In this document: piece by piece, positions 36,921-46,103 of the stretch
How positions within the stretch are numbered: the first letter of the stretch is position 1
How the letters are laid out: each line of letters starts with the position of its first letter
Assembly: GCA_021739765.1 (NCBI GenBank)
Contig: JAIPBD010000008.1
Coordinates: forward strand, 62,001 to 126,000
Reading direction: 5' to 3'
Source of the DNA: Melioribacteraceae bacterium
GTDB taxonomy: Bacteria; Bacteroidota; Ignavibacteria; Ignavibacteriales; Melioribacteraceae
Length of the DNA stretch: 64,000 nucleotides
The notes under the pieces: model-generated
Database searches by the model: none
What the model was told of the DNA's origin: nothing
Seen by the model: the letters and a program-made list of their open reading frames with translations, nothing else
Program-made: the position numbers and the translations under genes

Positions 36921-37573
36921 CTGAAGTAAAGTATATCGCAATCGAAGGAGTAATTGGTTCGGGTAAAACAACCTTGGCAAAATTGCTTTCCACAAAATTG
37001 AATTCCAATACCATTCTGGAGGAATTTGAAAAAAATCCGTTCCTTGAAAAATTTTATCAAGAACGGAAAAGATTTGCTTTTCAGACACAGATGTTTTTTC
37101 TTATCAACCGATACAAACAATTACAACATTTATTGCAAGAGGATCTTTTCTCAGAGTTTTATGTGTCGGATTATATTTTTAGCAAAGATAAAATATTTGC
37201 TTATCTGAACCTTTCCGGTGAAGAAATTAATCTTTATGAAAGTATTTATCCGCTGCTCGAAAGGGAAATACGAAGGCCTGATCTTGTAGTTTTTTTGCAA
37301 TCTTCGGTTGATAGATTAATCTACAACATCAAACAACGTGGACGGAAAATTGAAAAGAATATTACACGTTCTTATCTGCAAGAGTTGAGCGAAGCTTATA
37401 ATAATTTTTTCTTTAAATACAACGAAACTCCTTTACTTATTGTTAATACAACTGAGATCGATTTCGTGCAAGACGAAAATGATTTTGAAGAGTTATACAA
37501 AGAAATTTTTAGGGATGATAGAATTTTGATAGAATATTTTAATCCTCCCCAAAAAGGAAAGACAAATGACTAA
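36917..37573 (+). CDS. Deoxynucleoside kinase (dNK/dGK-dAK family)
   Basis: 218 aa. P-loop GVIGSGKTTLAKLLS near residues 10-24, EEFEKNPFLEKFYQE (substrate-site region), FQTQMFFLINRYKQL and SDYIFSKDKIFA match bacterial deoxyadenosine/deoxyguanosine kinases of nucleotide salvage. The lid-like RQ/R segment (KQRGRKIEKN) is present. Placement after folK is a recurrent Bacteroidota arrangement. Exact nucleoside preference is not visible. Confidence 0.9.
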   Translation: MTEVKYIAIEGVIGSGKTTLAKLLSTKLNSNTILEEFEKNPFLEKFYQERKRFAFQTQMFFLINRYKQLQHLLQEDLFSEFYVSDYIFSKDKIFAYLNLSGEEINLYESIYPLLEREIRRPDLVVFLQSSVDRLIYNIKQRGRKIEKNITRSYLQELSEAYNNFFFKYNETPLLIVNTTEIDFVQDENDFEELYKEIFRDDRILIEYFNPPQKGKTND

Positions 37574-37772
37574 AATATTAATGTTCGCGCTTCTGATTTA
37601 TGTAGCATATTCAATAGCTAAAATTGTTATGAGATTATTCTCAGGAACCAATTCAAATTCCTCCACCAGAAGAACAACAACGAAAAAGAAAGAATCTAAA
37701 ATCAATTACAAAGATGTTGTTGAAGCTGAATTTGAAGAAATTGAAGAGAAAAATTCCCCAAAAGAAAACTGA
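37566..37772 (+). CDS. Small DUF4834-like membrane protein
   Basis: 68 aa. One N-terminal helix (ILMFALLIYVAYSIAKIVM), then a basic Ser/Thr/Lys-rich linker (STRRTTTKKKE) and an acidic tail (VVEAEFEEIEEK). This helix-plus-YKDVVEAEFEEI layout fits the DUF4834 type of Bacteroidota. The function is unknown. It overlaps the kinase stop by eight bases. Confidence 0.75.
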   Translation: MTKILMFALLIYVAYSIAKIVMRLFSGTNSNSSTRRTTTKKKESKINYKDVVEAEFEEIEEKNSPKEN

Positions 37773-37775
37773 TTT

Positions 37776-38858
37776 ATGCCTCAGCTCAAATTTCTAGAGA
37801 AGGTGGTAAATAAGTTTGTCCTAAGCTCTAAAAAAGTATCCGATAAAAAGATTCCAAATATTAATACTCCAAAACGGATTTTAATAATAAGGCAGCATAA
37901 TCAATTTGGTGATCTTCTCGCGACAACCCCGCTTTTTCGAGGATTGAGAGAATGTTATCCGAATGTGGAAATCAGTATTGTTGTCAGCCCGCAAAACTTC
38001 TACGCGATAACACAAAATGAATACATTGATCGTGAATTCATATTCGATAAAAAACGGTTATTTAATAAAAAATACCGTTCCGAACTGATGAAGTTTTTGA
38101 GGCATAATTATGAAATTGTTATAGTTCCGGTTACGGTGGCCATCTCAAATACAAGTTGTGTACTCGCCGCATTCTCCGATGCGAAAATTAGAATCGGACC
38201 AAATTCATTGGAAGGTGAAATCAACCCTCTGAGAAAATTATTTCATTTCCCGATCGATCTTAACTGGTCGGTAACGCCGGATCGCCATGTTTCAGATTTT
38301 GGGCAGGATATTCTTAAACCGCTCGGGGCTTCAACCGATAATCTAAAAGCGAACGTAAACTCTTCGGAAGCTGATAAATCTGAAGTTGGAAAGTTTTTAG
38401 ACTCTCTGAATCTTTCCAATAATACCAAACTGGTCGGATTTCATATCGGAGCGGGCAAACCTCCAAATAGATGGGACATGAAAAATTTTGTGAAATTAAT
38501 TGAATTGATTAATCACGAGTTTAATTGCGTTTACTATTTTACCGGAAGCCAAGCCGATTCCGATCAATTTATTGAGCTCAAATCTTTAATCGATTTTGAA
38601 CCCAATCTGTTTGTTGATAGATCTATTCCGGAACTTGCCGCTCTAATTGAAAAATCCAAACTGTTTATCACAAACGACACAGGTGTTATGCATGTAGCGG
38701 GTGCGACTTCAACAAATCAGATTTCATTGTTCGGACCGACGAATCCAAAAAACTGGGGACCAGTAGGCGAAAATAAAATTAATATTAAACTAACAGATAA
38801 TATCAACGATATTTCCGTTGAGGAAGTCATACCGTTTGTAAGGAAATTCTTAAAATGA
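37776..38858 (+). CDS. Glycosyltransferase family 9 (heptosyltransferase-like)
   Basis: 360 aa. GT9 landmarks: RQHNQFGDLLATTPLFRGL near residues 36-54 (acceptor side, Asp base in GD), HIGAGKPPNRWDMKNF (sugar-nucleotide phosphate loop) and TNDTGVMHVAGATSTNQISLFGPT (donor site). Relatives transfer heptose or other sugars to LPS core or lipid-linked glycans. No transmembrane helix; peripheral on the inner membrane is expected. Its TGA overlaps the next ATG as ATGA at 38855. Confidence 0.92.
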   Translation: MPQLKFLEKVVNKFVLSSKKVSDKKIPNINTPKRILIIRQHNQFGDLLATTPLFRGLRECYPNVEISIVVSPQNFYAITQNEYIDREFIFDKKRLFNKKYRSELMKFLRHNYEIVIVPVTVAISNTSCVLAAFSDAKIRIGPNSLEGEINPLRKLFHFPIDLNWSVTPDRHVSDFGQDILKPLGASTDNLKANVNSSEADKSEVGKFLDSLNLSNNTKLVGFHIGAGKPPNRWDMKNFVKLIELINHEFNCVYYFTGSQADSDQFIELKSLIDFEPNLFVDRSIPELAALIEKSKLFITNDTGVMHVAGATSTNQISLFGPTNPKNWGPVGENKINIKLTDNINDISVEEVIPFVRKFLK

Positions 38859-40402
38859 ACGATGTAAAAACCGTTGCAGCAATCGATATGGGTACAAACT
38901 CTTTCCACCTGATTGTTGCTTCAACTAAATCGAACGGCAGTTTTGAAATAATTGATAGGGAAAAAGAGGTAATCAGATTAGGCGAGGGTAATAAGGGCGA
39001 TATAAAAATTATTTCAGAAGAATCGATCCAGAGGGCAGTTCTTTGCCTTAATCGATTCAAAGGGATTGCGCAATCATACAACGCCGAGATAAAAGCGATC
39101 GCGACAAGTGCTACTAGAGAATCCGCGAATAAAAGGGAATTTATAGAGAGAGTTTATGAAGAAACCAATCTCGAAGTGGAAGTTATTTCGGGCATCGAAG
39201 AAGCCAGACTCATATATCTCGGAATCCTTCAGGCGGTTCCGATTTACGATAAGTTATCTCTTTGTATTGATATTGGTGGCGGGAGTACAGAATTTATTTT
39301 CGGACGGCAAGGAAAAATTGAATATTCGAACAGTCTTAAATTAGGTGCAGTTCGATTAACGCAGTTGTTCTTTCAGGATGGTATTATTCAAAAAGAAAAT
39401 ATCAACAGATGCCGGGATTGGGTAAAAGGCGAACTCGTAAGTATTAAAAGGGAAAATGAGAAACTAAATCCCGTCAAAATTATCGGTTCCTCCGGCACGA
39501 TTATATCATGTGGAATGATGATTGCGGAAATGAAAAATGAGAATATTCAGATCGCAAACAATTATTGCTTTTCGATTGATGATCTAAAATCCTTAGAAAA
39601 GTTGATTCTGAAACACAAAACTACTGAATCGAGAAAATCAATACCTGGATTGGATGAAAAAAGAACTGATATAATTCCGGCGGGAATAATACTGCTCACA
39701 ACCATTTGCGCGGAATTAAATATTACTCAAATTACGATTTCCGATTACGCTCTTCGCGAGGGAATAATTATTGACAGCCTGAACGATGAATCTAAAGACG
39801 CGCTGGTTGAACATTTGGACGACATTCGTTTGGCGAGTGTAACCCAGCTTTCCCAATCCTCAAAATATGATCGGGACCATTGTATTCAAGTTTCCAAACT
39901 CGCTCTTTTGCTGTTTGATGAATTGTTTGAACTCCATGGTCTTTCACAAAAATATCGTGATTATTTGAAATTCGCGTCAATTTTGCATGATATTGGTTAT
40001 CATATAAGTCATTCAAAACACCACAAACATAGTGAATATATAATCCGAAACAGTGAATTACTCGGATTTACCGAAAATGATATTTACACAATCGCATCCA
40101 CCGCGCGATATCACCGAAAGAGTCATCCTAAAAAGAGCCATTCGGATTATATGAACCTTCCCAAAAAGAATAGGGAAGTAGTAAAAATTTTAGCCGGAAT
40201 TTTAAGAATTGCGGATTCACTTGACCGCACGCATTCAAATATCATTAAATCACTTTGTTGTAAATTATCCCCGTCGGAAATAGTTCTGGAAGTAATTTCA
40301 GATGGAAGATTTCCTGAAATCGAGTTCTGGAATCTTGAAAGACGGAAAGCATTGATTGAAGAAAATCTCGGCAGAAAATTAAGTATTCAATTAAAAAATT
40401 GA
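38855..40402 (+). CDS. Exopolyphosphatase / pppGpp phosphohydrolase with HD domain (Ppx/GppA)
   Basis: 515 aa. The ASKHA-fold Ppx/GppA domain covers 1 to about 310 with IDMGTNSFHLIVA (phosphate loop 1), ATSATRESANKREF, EEARLIYLG and CIDIGGGSTEFIF (phosphate loop 2). An HD-type domain (about 330-515) has SKYDRDHCIQVSKL, SILHDIGYHISHSKHHKHSEYII and RYHRKSHPKKSH. It hydrolyses polyphosphate and/or pppGpp; which one cannot be settled by sequence. It ends the overlapping 34413-40402 run. Confidence 0.92.
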   Translation: MNDVKTVAAIDMGTNSFHLIVASTKSNGSFEIIDREKEVIRLGEGNKGDIKIISEESIQRAVLCLNRFKGIAQSYNAEIKAIATSATRESANKREFIERVYEETNLEVEVISGIEEARLIYLGILQAVPIYDKLSLCIDIGGGSTEFIFGRQGKIEYSNSLKLGAVRLTQLFFQDGIIQKENINRCRDWVKGELVSIKRENEKLNPVKIIGSSGTIISCGMMIAEMKNENIQIANNYCFSIDDLKSLEKLILKHKTTESRKSIPGLDEKRTDIIPAGIILLTTICAELNITQITISDYALREGIIIDSLNDESKDALVEHLDDIRLASVTQLSQSSKYDRDHCIQVSKLALLLFDELFELHGLSQKYRDYLKFASILHDIGYHISHSKHHKHSEYIIRNSELLGFTENDIYTIASTARYHRKSHPKKSHSDYMNLPKKNREVVKILAGILRIADSLDRTHSNIIKSLCCKLSPSEIVLEVISDGRFPEIEFWNLERRKALIEENLGRKLSIQLKN

Positions 40403-40423
40403 ATATATATTCTTTAAATGGCA

Positions 40424-40442
40424 GCAAAGGATAATTCTTTGC
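40424..40442. promoter_or_regulatory. Inverted repeat overlapping the -33 box of the asnS promoter
   Basis: GCAAAG (40424-40429) and CTTTGC (40437-40442) are exact reverse complements around a 7-base centre. No T-run follows. The right arm contains the TTTG -33 box of the putative promoter, so an operator is possible. Confidence 0.35.
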
Positions 40443-40469
40443 ATTTAGTTAGACCTGTCTATATATTTG
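40438..40469 (+). promoter_or_regulatory. Bacteroidota-type promoter for asnS-nuo
   Basis: TTTG (40438-40441), 20 bases, then TATATTTG (40462-40469), an exact match to TAnnTTTG. The asnS ATG is 25 bases downstream. Confidence 0.6.
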
Positions 40470-40494
40470 GAAATTATTAAAAAGTGCAAACTCA

Positions 40495-41796
40495 ATGACA
40501 AAACCCCAAGCATACATTAAAGATTTGAATGAATTCGTAGGTAAAGAAGTTACCTTAAAAGGCTGGCTTTACAACAAACGATCCAGCGGAAAAGTTAAAT
40601 TTTTAATATTACGAGACGGCACAGGATTGCTGCAGTGCATCGTTTTTAAAGGAAATGTGAGCGAAGAAGTATTTGAAACCGCTGATTCCCTTGCTCAGGA
40701 AGCTTCGTTCGAAGTAACCGGTTTAGTGAAGGAAGAAAAAAGGGCGCCCGGTGGATTCGAACTCGACGCTACAGATGTAAAATTGATTGCCGCTTCTGTT
40801 GATTATCCGATCTCGCCAAAAGATCACGGCATTGAATTTTTAATGGATCACCGCCATCTTTGGTTAAGATCGAAACGACAAGCCGCGATCTTGAGAATTC
40901 GTCACCGAATTATTAAAGCTATGAGGGACTTTTTCGATGACCGTGGATTTACCCTTTTTGATCCCCCCATTTTAACTCCAAACGCGTGTGAAGGAACTTC
41001 TACTTTATTTGAAACCGAATATTTCGATCTCGGAAGTGCTTTTTTAACACAAAGCGGTCAACTTTACGCAGAAGCCGGAGCATTAGCTTTGGGTAAAGTT
41101 TACACATTCGGTCCTACATTCAGAGCCGAAAAATCTAAAACCCGAAGACATTTAACAGAATTTTGGATGGTCGAACCGGAAATGGCATTTTTCGATCTTG
41201 ATGATGACATGGATTTAGCGGAAGAGTTCTTGGAATATGTAATTCAGACAGTTATAACCGAACGAAAAAGTGATCTTGATGATCTTGAACGAGATACAAC
41301 TCTATTAGAACAAGTAAAACGACCTTTCCCAAGAATTACTTACGAAGAAGCGGTTAAAATTCTTCACGAGAAAGGTGTTGATTTTAAATACGGTGATGAT
41401 TTTGGCGCGGCCGATGAAACAATTATCTCAGATCATTTTCAAAAACCGGTAATGGTGCATAGATGGCCGGCTGAAACAAAAGCTTTTTATATGAAAAGAG
41501 ATGAAAACAATCCAAATTTAGCTCTTGGTGTTGATGTTTTAGCTCCTGAAGGATACGGAGAGGTTATCGGAGGCAGCCAAAGAGAAGATAATCTTGATCT
41601 GTTGATTGAAAGAATTAAAGAACATAATCTTCCACAGGAATATTTTGAGTGGTATTTGGATTTAAGAAGATACGGTTCTGTACCTCATTCAGGTTTTGGA
41701 CTTGGATTAGAAAGAACTGTCGCATGGATTTGCGGGCTTGATCATATTCGTGAAACAATTCCGTTCCCAAGAATGATTTATAGGAATACTCCTTAA
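40495..41796 (+). CDS. asnS: Asparaginyl-tRNA synthetase
   Basis: 433-aa class IIb synthetase. The N-terminal OB-fold anticodon domain (to about 105) starts [24 protein letters not shown]. The catalytic domain has motif 2 [21 protein letters not shown] and motif 3 [24 protein letters not shown] and the GSQRED loop favour AsnRS over AspRS. Length is normal. The TAA overlaps the nuoJ ATG by one base (TAATG at 41794-41798), so this housekeeping gene leads a respiratory operon. Confidence 0.94.
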   Translation: MTKPQAYIKDLNEFVGKEVTLKGWLYNKRSSGKVKFLILRDGTGLLQCIVFKGNVSEEVFETADSLAQEASFEVTGLVKEEKRAPGGFELDATDVKLIAASVDYPISPKDHGIEFLMDHRHLWLRSKRQAAILRIRHRIIKAMRDFFDDRGFTLFDPPILTPNACEGTSTLFETEYFDLGSAFLTQSGQLYAEAGALALGKVYTFGPTFRAEKSKTRRHLTEFWMVEPEMAFFDLDDDMDLAEEFLEYVIQTVITERKSDLDDLERDTTLLEQVKRPFPRITYEEAVKILHEKGVDFKYGDDFGAADETIISDHFQKPVMVHRWPAETKAFYMKRDENNPNLALGVDVLAPEGYGEVIGGSQREDNLDLLIERIKEHNLPQEYFEWYLDLRRYGSVPHSGFGLGLERTVAWICGLDHIRETIPFPRMIYRNTP

Positions 41797-42311
41797 TGAA
41801 TTTAGAAATTCTCCTTTTTTCTGTTTTTGCTTTGGTTAGCGCGGTTTCGGCTGTAATGACCATAACAAGGAAAACTCCGGTTATAAGTGCCATATTTCTA
41901 ATTCTTAACTTTTTCTCTCTTGCGGGTTTATATTTACTTCTGAATGCTCAATTTATCGCGGTTGTTCAAGTAATTGTTTATGCCGGTGCGATAATGGTGC
42001 TTTTCTTGTTCGTAATTATGTTATTAAACTCGGCAGCCGAATCTAAAATTTTCAGCGATAATCGTGTAATTCAATATTTTGCTGTTTTTATCGCAGTTTT
42101 CGTTTTCGCTCAATTAGCCTATCTTATATTTTTCCAACATCCCGGCGAAGTGATAAATCCGCAATTAGCGGAAAGCATAAAAGCCGGAACCATAGAAAAT
42201 ATCGGGAGACAATTATACACAGAATATTTAATTCCGTTTGAAATTGCGGGCTTTTTGTTGCTTGCCGCGACAATCGGAGCAATGGTTATTGCTAAGAAAA
42301 AATTTGAATAG
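41796..42311 (+). CDS. nuoJ: NADH-quinone oxidoreductase subunit J
   Basis: 171 aa, five helices. PVISAIFLILNFFSLAGLYLLLNAQFIAVVQVIVYAGAIMVLFLFVIMLLN has the conserved NuoJ third-helix region (VIVYAGAIMVLFLFVIMLL) with its pi-bulge glycine. Part of the membrane arm of complex I. First nuo gene here; nuoA-I must lie elsewhere in the genome. Confidence 0.95.
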   Translation: MNLEILLFSVFALVSAVSAVMTITRKTPVISAIFLILNFFSLAGLYLLLNAQFIAVVQVIVYAGAIMVLFLFVIMLLNSAAESKIFSDNRVIQYFAVFIAVFVFAQLAYLIFFQHPGEVINPQLAESIKAGTIENIGRQLYTEYLIPFEIAGFLLLAATIGAMVIAKKKFE

Positions 42312-42320
42312 AAAATTATT

Positions 42321-42629
42321 ATGACATCCATTCCAATTGAATATTATTTAATACTAAGCGCATTTATGTTTTCGGTAGGTGTTACCGGTGTGTTGATAAG
42401 AAGAAACGCGATAGTTGTTTTTATGAGCATCGAACTTATGCTCAATTCCGCGAATTTAGCACTTGTTGCATTCTCATCTTATCTTGGGAATTCGACAGGA
42501 CAAATTTTCGCGTTTTTTGTAATGACAGTCGCGGCTGCGGAGGCTGCGGTCGGATTGGCAATAATTATTGCGATATTCAGAAATAAACTAACTGTGAACC
42601 TTGATGAAATTAATATTTTTAAGTGGTAA
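42321..42629 (+). CDS. nuoK: NADH-quinone oxidoreductase subunit K
   Basis: 102 aa, three helices. The family core is [21 protein letters not shown] with the conserved Glu in SIELMLN, followed by [22 protein letters not shown] with the second conserved Glu in AAAEAAVG. Both Glu residues take part in proton coupling in complex I. Nine bases after nuoJ. Confidence 0.96.
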   Translation: MTSIPIEYYLILSAFMFSVGVTGVLIRRNAIVVFMSIELMLNSANLALVAFSSYLGNSTGQIFAFFVMTVAAAEAAVGLAIIIAIFRNKLTVNLDEINIFKW

Positions 42630-42635
42630 TTCTTG

Positions 42636-44573
42636 ATGATTGATCTCATTTACCTTACAATTTTATTTCCACTGATCGGTTTTCTGGTCAACGGAATAGT
42701 TGGTTCCAAAATTAAAAACGAAAAAATCATCGGAGTGATTGGTGCCGGTGCGGTTGGTTTATCGTTTTTGGTCTCTCTTGCCGCTTTATTTGAATTAATC
42801 GCATTACCCGAAGCAGATCGTTCACAAGTGATTACGTTATTTACATGGATTAAAGTCGCCGGACTTGAAGTTCATTTTGCATACCTTGTCGATCAATTAT
42901 CAATTGTTATGGCATTAATTGTAACCGGTGTCGGATTTCTGATCCATGTTTACTCCATCGGATATATGCATGGCGATAAAGGTTTCTGGAAATTTTTCGC
43001 GTATCTGAATTTGTTCATTTTTGCCATGATGAACTTGATTCTTGGTGATAATTTTTTGGTTCTTTTCCTTGGCTGGGAAGGGGTCGGACTTTGTTCATAT
43101 TTACTTATCGGATTTTGGTACGACAAAGATTTCGAAAAGGGAACTGTTCCGCAGGCCGCAAAAAAAGCTTTTATAGTAAATAGAATCGGTGATTTTGGAT
43201 TTCTTCTCGGGATTTTCCTTATCTACATGACTTTTGGCACTTTGAACTTCTTAGATGTTTTTGCCCAGGCAGAAACTTCACAGGTTACTGAAACAACCTT
43301 TACTTTTATAGCGCTTTTTCTGTTTATTGGCGCTACCGGCAAATCGGCTCAAATTCCTCTGTTCGTCTGGCTGCCCGATGCTATGGCTGGCCCTACTCCG
43401 GTATCCGCCCTAATCCATGCTGCTACTATGGTAACAGCCGGTGTTTATATGGTGGCTCGAACCTCAATTATTTTCGCCTCAGCTCCGGCAATTCTGATGG
43501 TTGTTGCGGTCGTTGGACTTTTGACAGCATTCTTTGCCGCCACAATCGGGCTGGTTCAAACTGATATTAAAAAAGTGCTTGCGTATTCCACCGTTAGCCA
43601 ATTAGGTTACATGTTTTTAGCCGCAGGTGTCGGAGCATTTTCGGCCGCAATTTTTCATGTAATGACTCATGCTTTTTTTAAAGCACTTTTATTCCTTGGC
43701 GCTGGTTCTGTTATCCATTCCATGCACGATGATCAAGATATTAGAAATTACGGTGGTTTGCGAAAGTATATGCCCGCTACATTTGCGACATTTCTAATTG
43801 CTTCGTTTGCAATTTCGGGTCTTCCGGGCCTGAGCGGATTCTTTTCTAAAGATGAAATTTTGTGGTATTCATACGCGAACGGAAATATGTTCTTTTGGGT
43901 AATCGGTGCCTTAACGGCTGTAATGACAGCCTTTTATATGTTCAGACTGGTTTCACTTACGTTTTTTGGTGAAGAACGATTTGGGAAAGATCAACATCCT
44001 CATGAATCACCAAAAGTAATGACAATCCCACTCATTATTCTCGGAGTTCTCTCCGTAATAGGCGGATATATTGGAATTCCTGAAATATTTTCGGGCGAAC
44101 ATGGTAATGTTTTTCATAATTGGCTTTTACCAATTTTTAGCGCTGCCGAGACAAAATTAGCTCACACGGCACAACATACTCATACCGAAGAATTAATTCT
44201 GATGGCTTCGTCTGTGGGGGCGGCTTTAATCGCGATGTATTTGGCATATTATATTTACACAAAAAATCGAAGTATCGCGGATAACACAGCTTCGAAATTA
44301 AAAGCATTCTATAATTTGCTGTTGAATAAATATTTTATAGATGAAGTTTATGACGCGACAGTTGTTAATCCGATTAAAAATGTTTCTGACAAATTTTTAT
44401 GGAAAATTACTGACGCCGGAATAATTGACGGAATTGTTAACGGTTCGGCGTCCATCATTGAAAACATCTCAGGAACAGTCAGAAAATTACAAACCGGTGT
44501 AGCCCAGTTTTATGCTGTGATTATGATGGCCGGAATTGCCGTAATCCTTTTTTGGGTAATTATAAGTTTATAA
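42636..44573 (+). CDS. nuoL: NADH-quinone oxidoreductase subunit L
   Basis: 645 aa from ATG 42636 (a TTG precedes it in frame at 42633). Antiporter-like subunit with FLGWEGVGLCSYLLIGFW (proton-channel Glu in WEGVG), KSAQIPLFVWLPDAMAGPTPVSALIHAATMV and DIKKVLAYSTVSQLGYM. The C-terminal part holds the lateral helix HL and last helix. A short His-rich cytoplasmic or periplasmic loop (HTAQHTHTEE) is seen near residue 510. Full length. Confidence 0.96.
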   Translation: MIDLIYLTILFPLIGFLVNGIVGSKIKNEKIIGVIGAGAVGLSFLVSLAALFELIALPEADRSQVITLFTWIKVAGLEVHFAYLVDQLSIVMALIVTGVGFLIHVYSIGYMHGDKGFWKFFAYLNLFIFAMMNLILGDNFLVLFLGWEGVGLCSYLLIGFWYDKDFEKGTVPQAAKKAFIVNRIGDFGFLLGIFLIYMTFGTLNFLDVFAQAETSQVTETTFTFIALFLFIGATGKSAQIPLFVWLPDAMAGPTPVSALIHAATMVTAGVYMVARTSIIFASAPAILMVVAVVGLLTAFFAATIGLVQTDIKKVLAYSTVSQLGYMFLAAGVGAFSAAIFHVMTHAFFKALLFLGAGSVIHSMHDDQDIRNYGGLRKYMPATFATFLIASFAISGLPGLSGFFSKDEILWYSYANGNMFFWVIGALTAVMTAFYMFRLVSLTFFGEERFGKDQHPHESPKVMTIPLIILGVLSVIGGYIGIPEIFSGEHGNVFHNWLLPIFSAAETKLAHTAQHTHTEELILMASSVGAALIAMYLAYYIYTKNRSIADNTASKLKAFYNLLLNKYFIDEVYDATVVNPIKNVSDKFLWKITDAGIIDGIVNGSASIIENISGTVRKLQTGVAQFYAVIMMAGIAVILFWVIISL

Positions 44574-44576
44574 GAA

Positions 44577-46103
44577 ATGGAAAACAGTCAACTTTTATCA
44601 TATCTGCTTTTAATTCCGATAGTTGGGAGTTTACTTATACTCTTTTTCAAAGAGGAACAGGCAAATCTTATTAAATACTTTGGTTTTGGAGTTTCGGTTG
44701 TAATATTTATTGTTTCGATGATAGTTTATTTCGGATTTGATTCTACAACTTCGGATTTCCAATTTAAGCATCAAATATTATGGATTGAGAATCTCAATAT
44801 TTCATATTTTGTTGGAATCGATGGAATTTCACTTTTGTTGGTTGTGCTGACTACTTTTATTACACCTCTTACTTTGGTATCAAGCTGGAGCAGCATTAAA
44901 AAGAATATTAAGATGTTTACATTTTTTATGCTGTTGCTCGAAGCCGGTATGATCGGCGTTTTCATTTCTTTGGATCTTTTCCTTTTTTATATTTTCTGGG
45001 AAGCGATGCTCATCCCGATGTATTTCATAATCGGTGTTTGGGGCGGAGAACGACGGATTTACGCTTCGATTAAATTTTTTATTTATACAATGTTTGGAAG
45101 CTTATTAATGCTTGTCGCGATAATTTGGTTGGCGATTTATGCTTCTGAACCATTGGGCAGATTTACTACCAATTTGTTGGAATTGTATACCGTTGGTCCC
45201 GATATTCCTCATAAAATTCAAATCTGGATGTTTTTCGCGTTTTTGCTGAGTTTTTCAATCAAAGTTCCGTTGTTTCCATTTCACACGTGGCTTCCCGATG
45301 CCCACGTTCAGGCACCAACAGCGGGTTCCGTGATTTTAGCTGCAGTATTATTAAAAATGGGTACATACGGAATAATTAGGTTTTGTTTACCTTTGTTCCC
45401 GCAATCAGCGGTTGAATTTGCACCGGCGATATCAGTTTTAGCGGTGATCGGAATTATTTATGGTGCATTAGTCGCTATGGTTCAAAAGGACATGAAGAAA
45501 CTTGTTGCTTATTCATCCGTTTCTCACCTTGGCTTTGTTGTACTTGGCATTTTTGCCATGACAACCGAATCATTACAAGGCGCTGTAATTCAGATGGTTA
45601 ATCACGGGCTTTCGACCGGAGCGTTATTCCTTTTGGTCGGTATTATCTACGAAAGAACTCACAATCGCGAAATAGCATATTACGGCGGAATTGCCAAATT
45701 GGTCCCATGGTTTGCGTTTGCACTTCTATTTTCTTCTCTTTCGTCAATCGGGTTACCCGGTTTAAATGGTTTTATCGGTGAATTTTTGATTCTGCTCGGA
45801 TCTTTTCAATCAACAGTTTTAGATTCATGGTGGTTCGTAATTTTTGCGGCGACCGGAGTTATTTTCGCCGCGGTTTATATGCTGTGGATGTATGAAAGAG
45901 TTGTATTTGGAAAAGTTACAAATGTAAAATTAGAGGATGAATTATCCGATCTGAATTTGAGGGAAAAATTGGTTCTGTTGCCAATATTCGTCTTTATAGT
46001 TTGGATAGGAGTTTATCCAAGCACATTTTTGAGCTTGACCGAAGTTTCAACGAACGGCATTTTAGAATTTGTAAGTACTCACACAATAAATTTGATAAAA
46101 TGA
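44577..46103 (+). CDS. nuoM: NADH-quinone oxidoreductase subunit M
   Basis: 508 aa, 14 helices. FLFYIFWEAMLIPMYFIIGVWGG carries the essential Glu (FWEAMLIP); FPFHTWLPDAHVQAPTAGSVILAAVLLKMG and KKLVAYSSVSHLGFVVLGIF hold the conserved Lys residues of the proton path. Its TGA overlaps the ATG of the antiporter gene at 46100, so the insertion is translationally coupled. Confidence 0.96.
   Translation: MENSQLLSYLLLIPIVGSLLILFFKEEQANLIKYFGFGVSVVIFIVSMIVYFGFDSTTSDFQFKHQILWIENLNISYFVGIDGISLLLVVLTTFITPLTLVSSWSSIKKNIKMFTFFMLLLEAGMIGVFISLDLFLFYIFWEAMLIPMYFIIGVWGGERRIYASIKFFIYTMFGSLLMLVAIIWLAIYASEPLGRFTTNLLELYTVGPDIPHKIQIWMFFAFLLSFSIKVPLFPFHTWLPDAHVQAPTAGSVILAAVLLKMGTYGIIRFCLPLFPQSAVEFAPAISVLAVIGIIYGALVAMVQKDMKKLVAYSSVSHLGFVVLGIFAMTTESLQGAVIQMVNHGLSTGALFLLVGIIYERTHNREIAYYGGIAKLVPWFAFALLFSSLSSIGLPGLNGFIGEFLILLGSFQSTVLDSWWFVIFAATGVIFAAVYMLWMYERVVFGKVTNVKLEDELSDLNLREKLVLLPIFVFIVWIGVYPSTFLSLTEVSTNGILEFVSTHTINLIK

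Noticed and set aside
46001-46099. N-terminal extension of the antiporter into nuoM
   Set aside because: The extra 33 residues are polar and only an out-of-frame reading of nuoM; ATG 46100 gives a proper first helix and an ATGA overlap.
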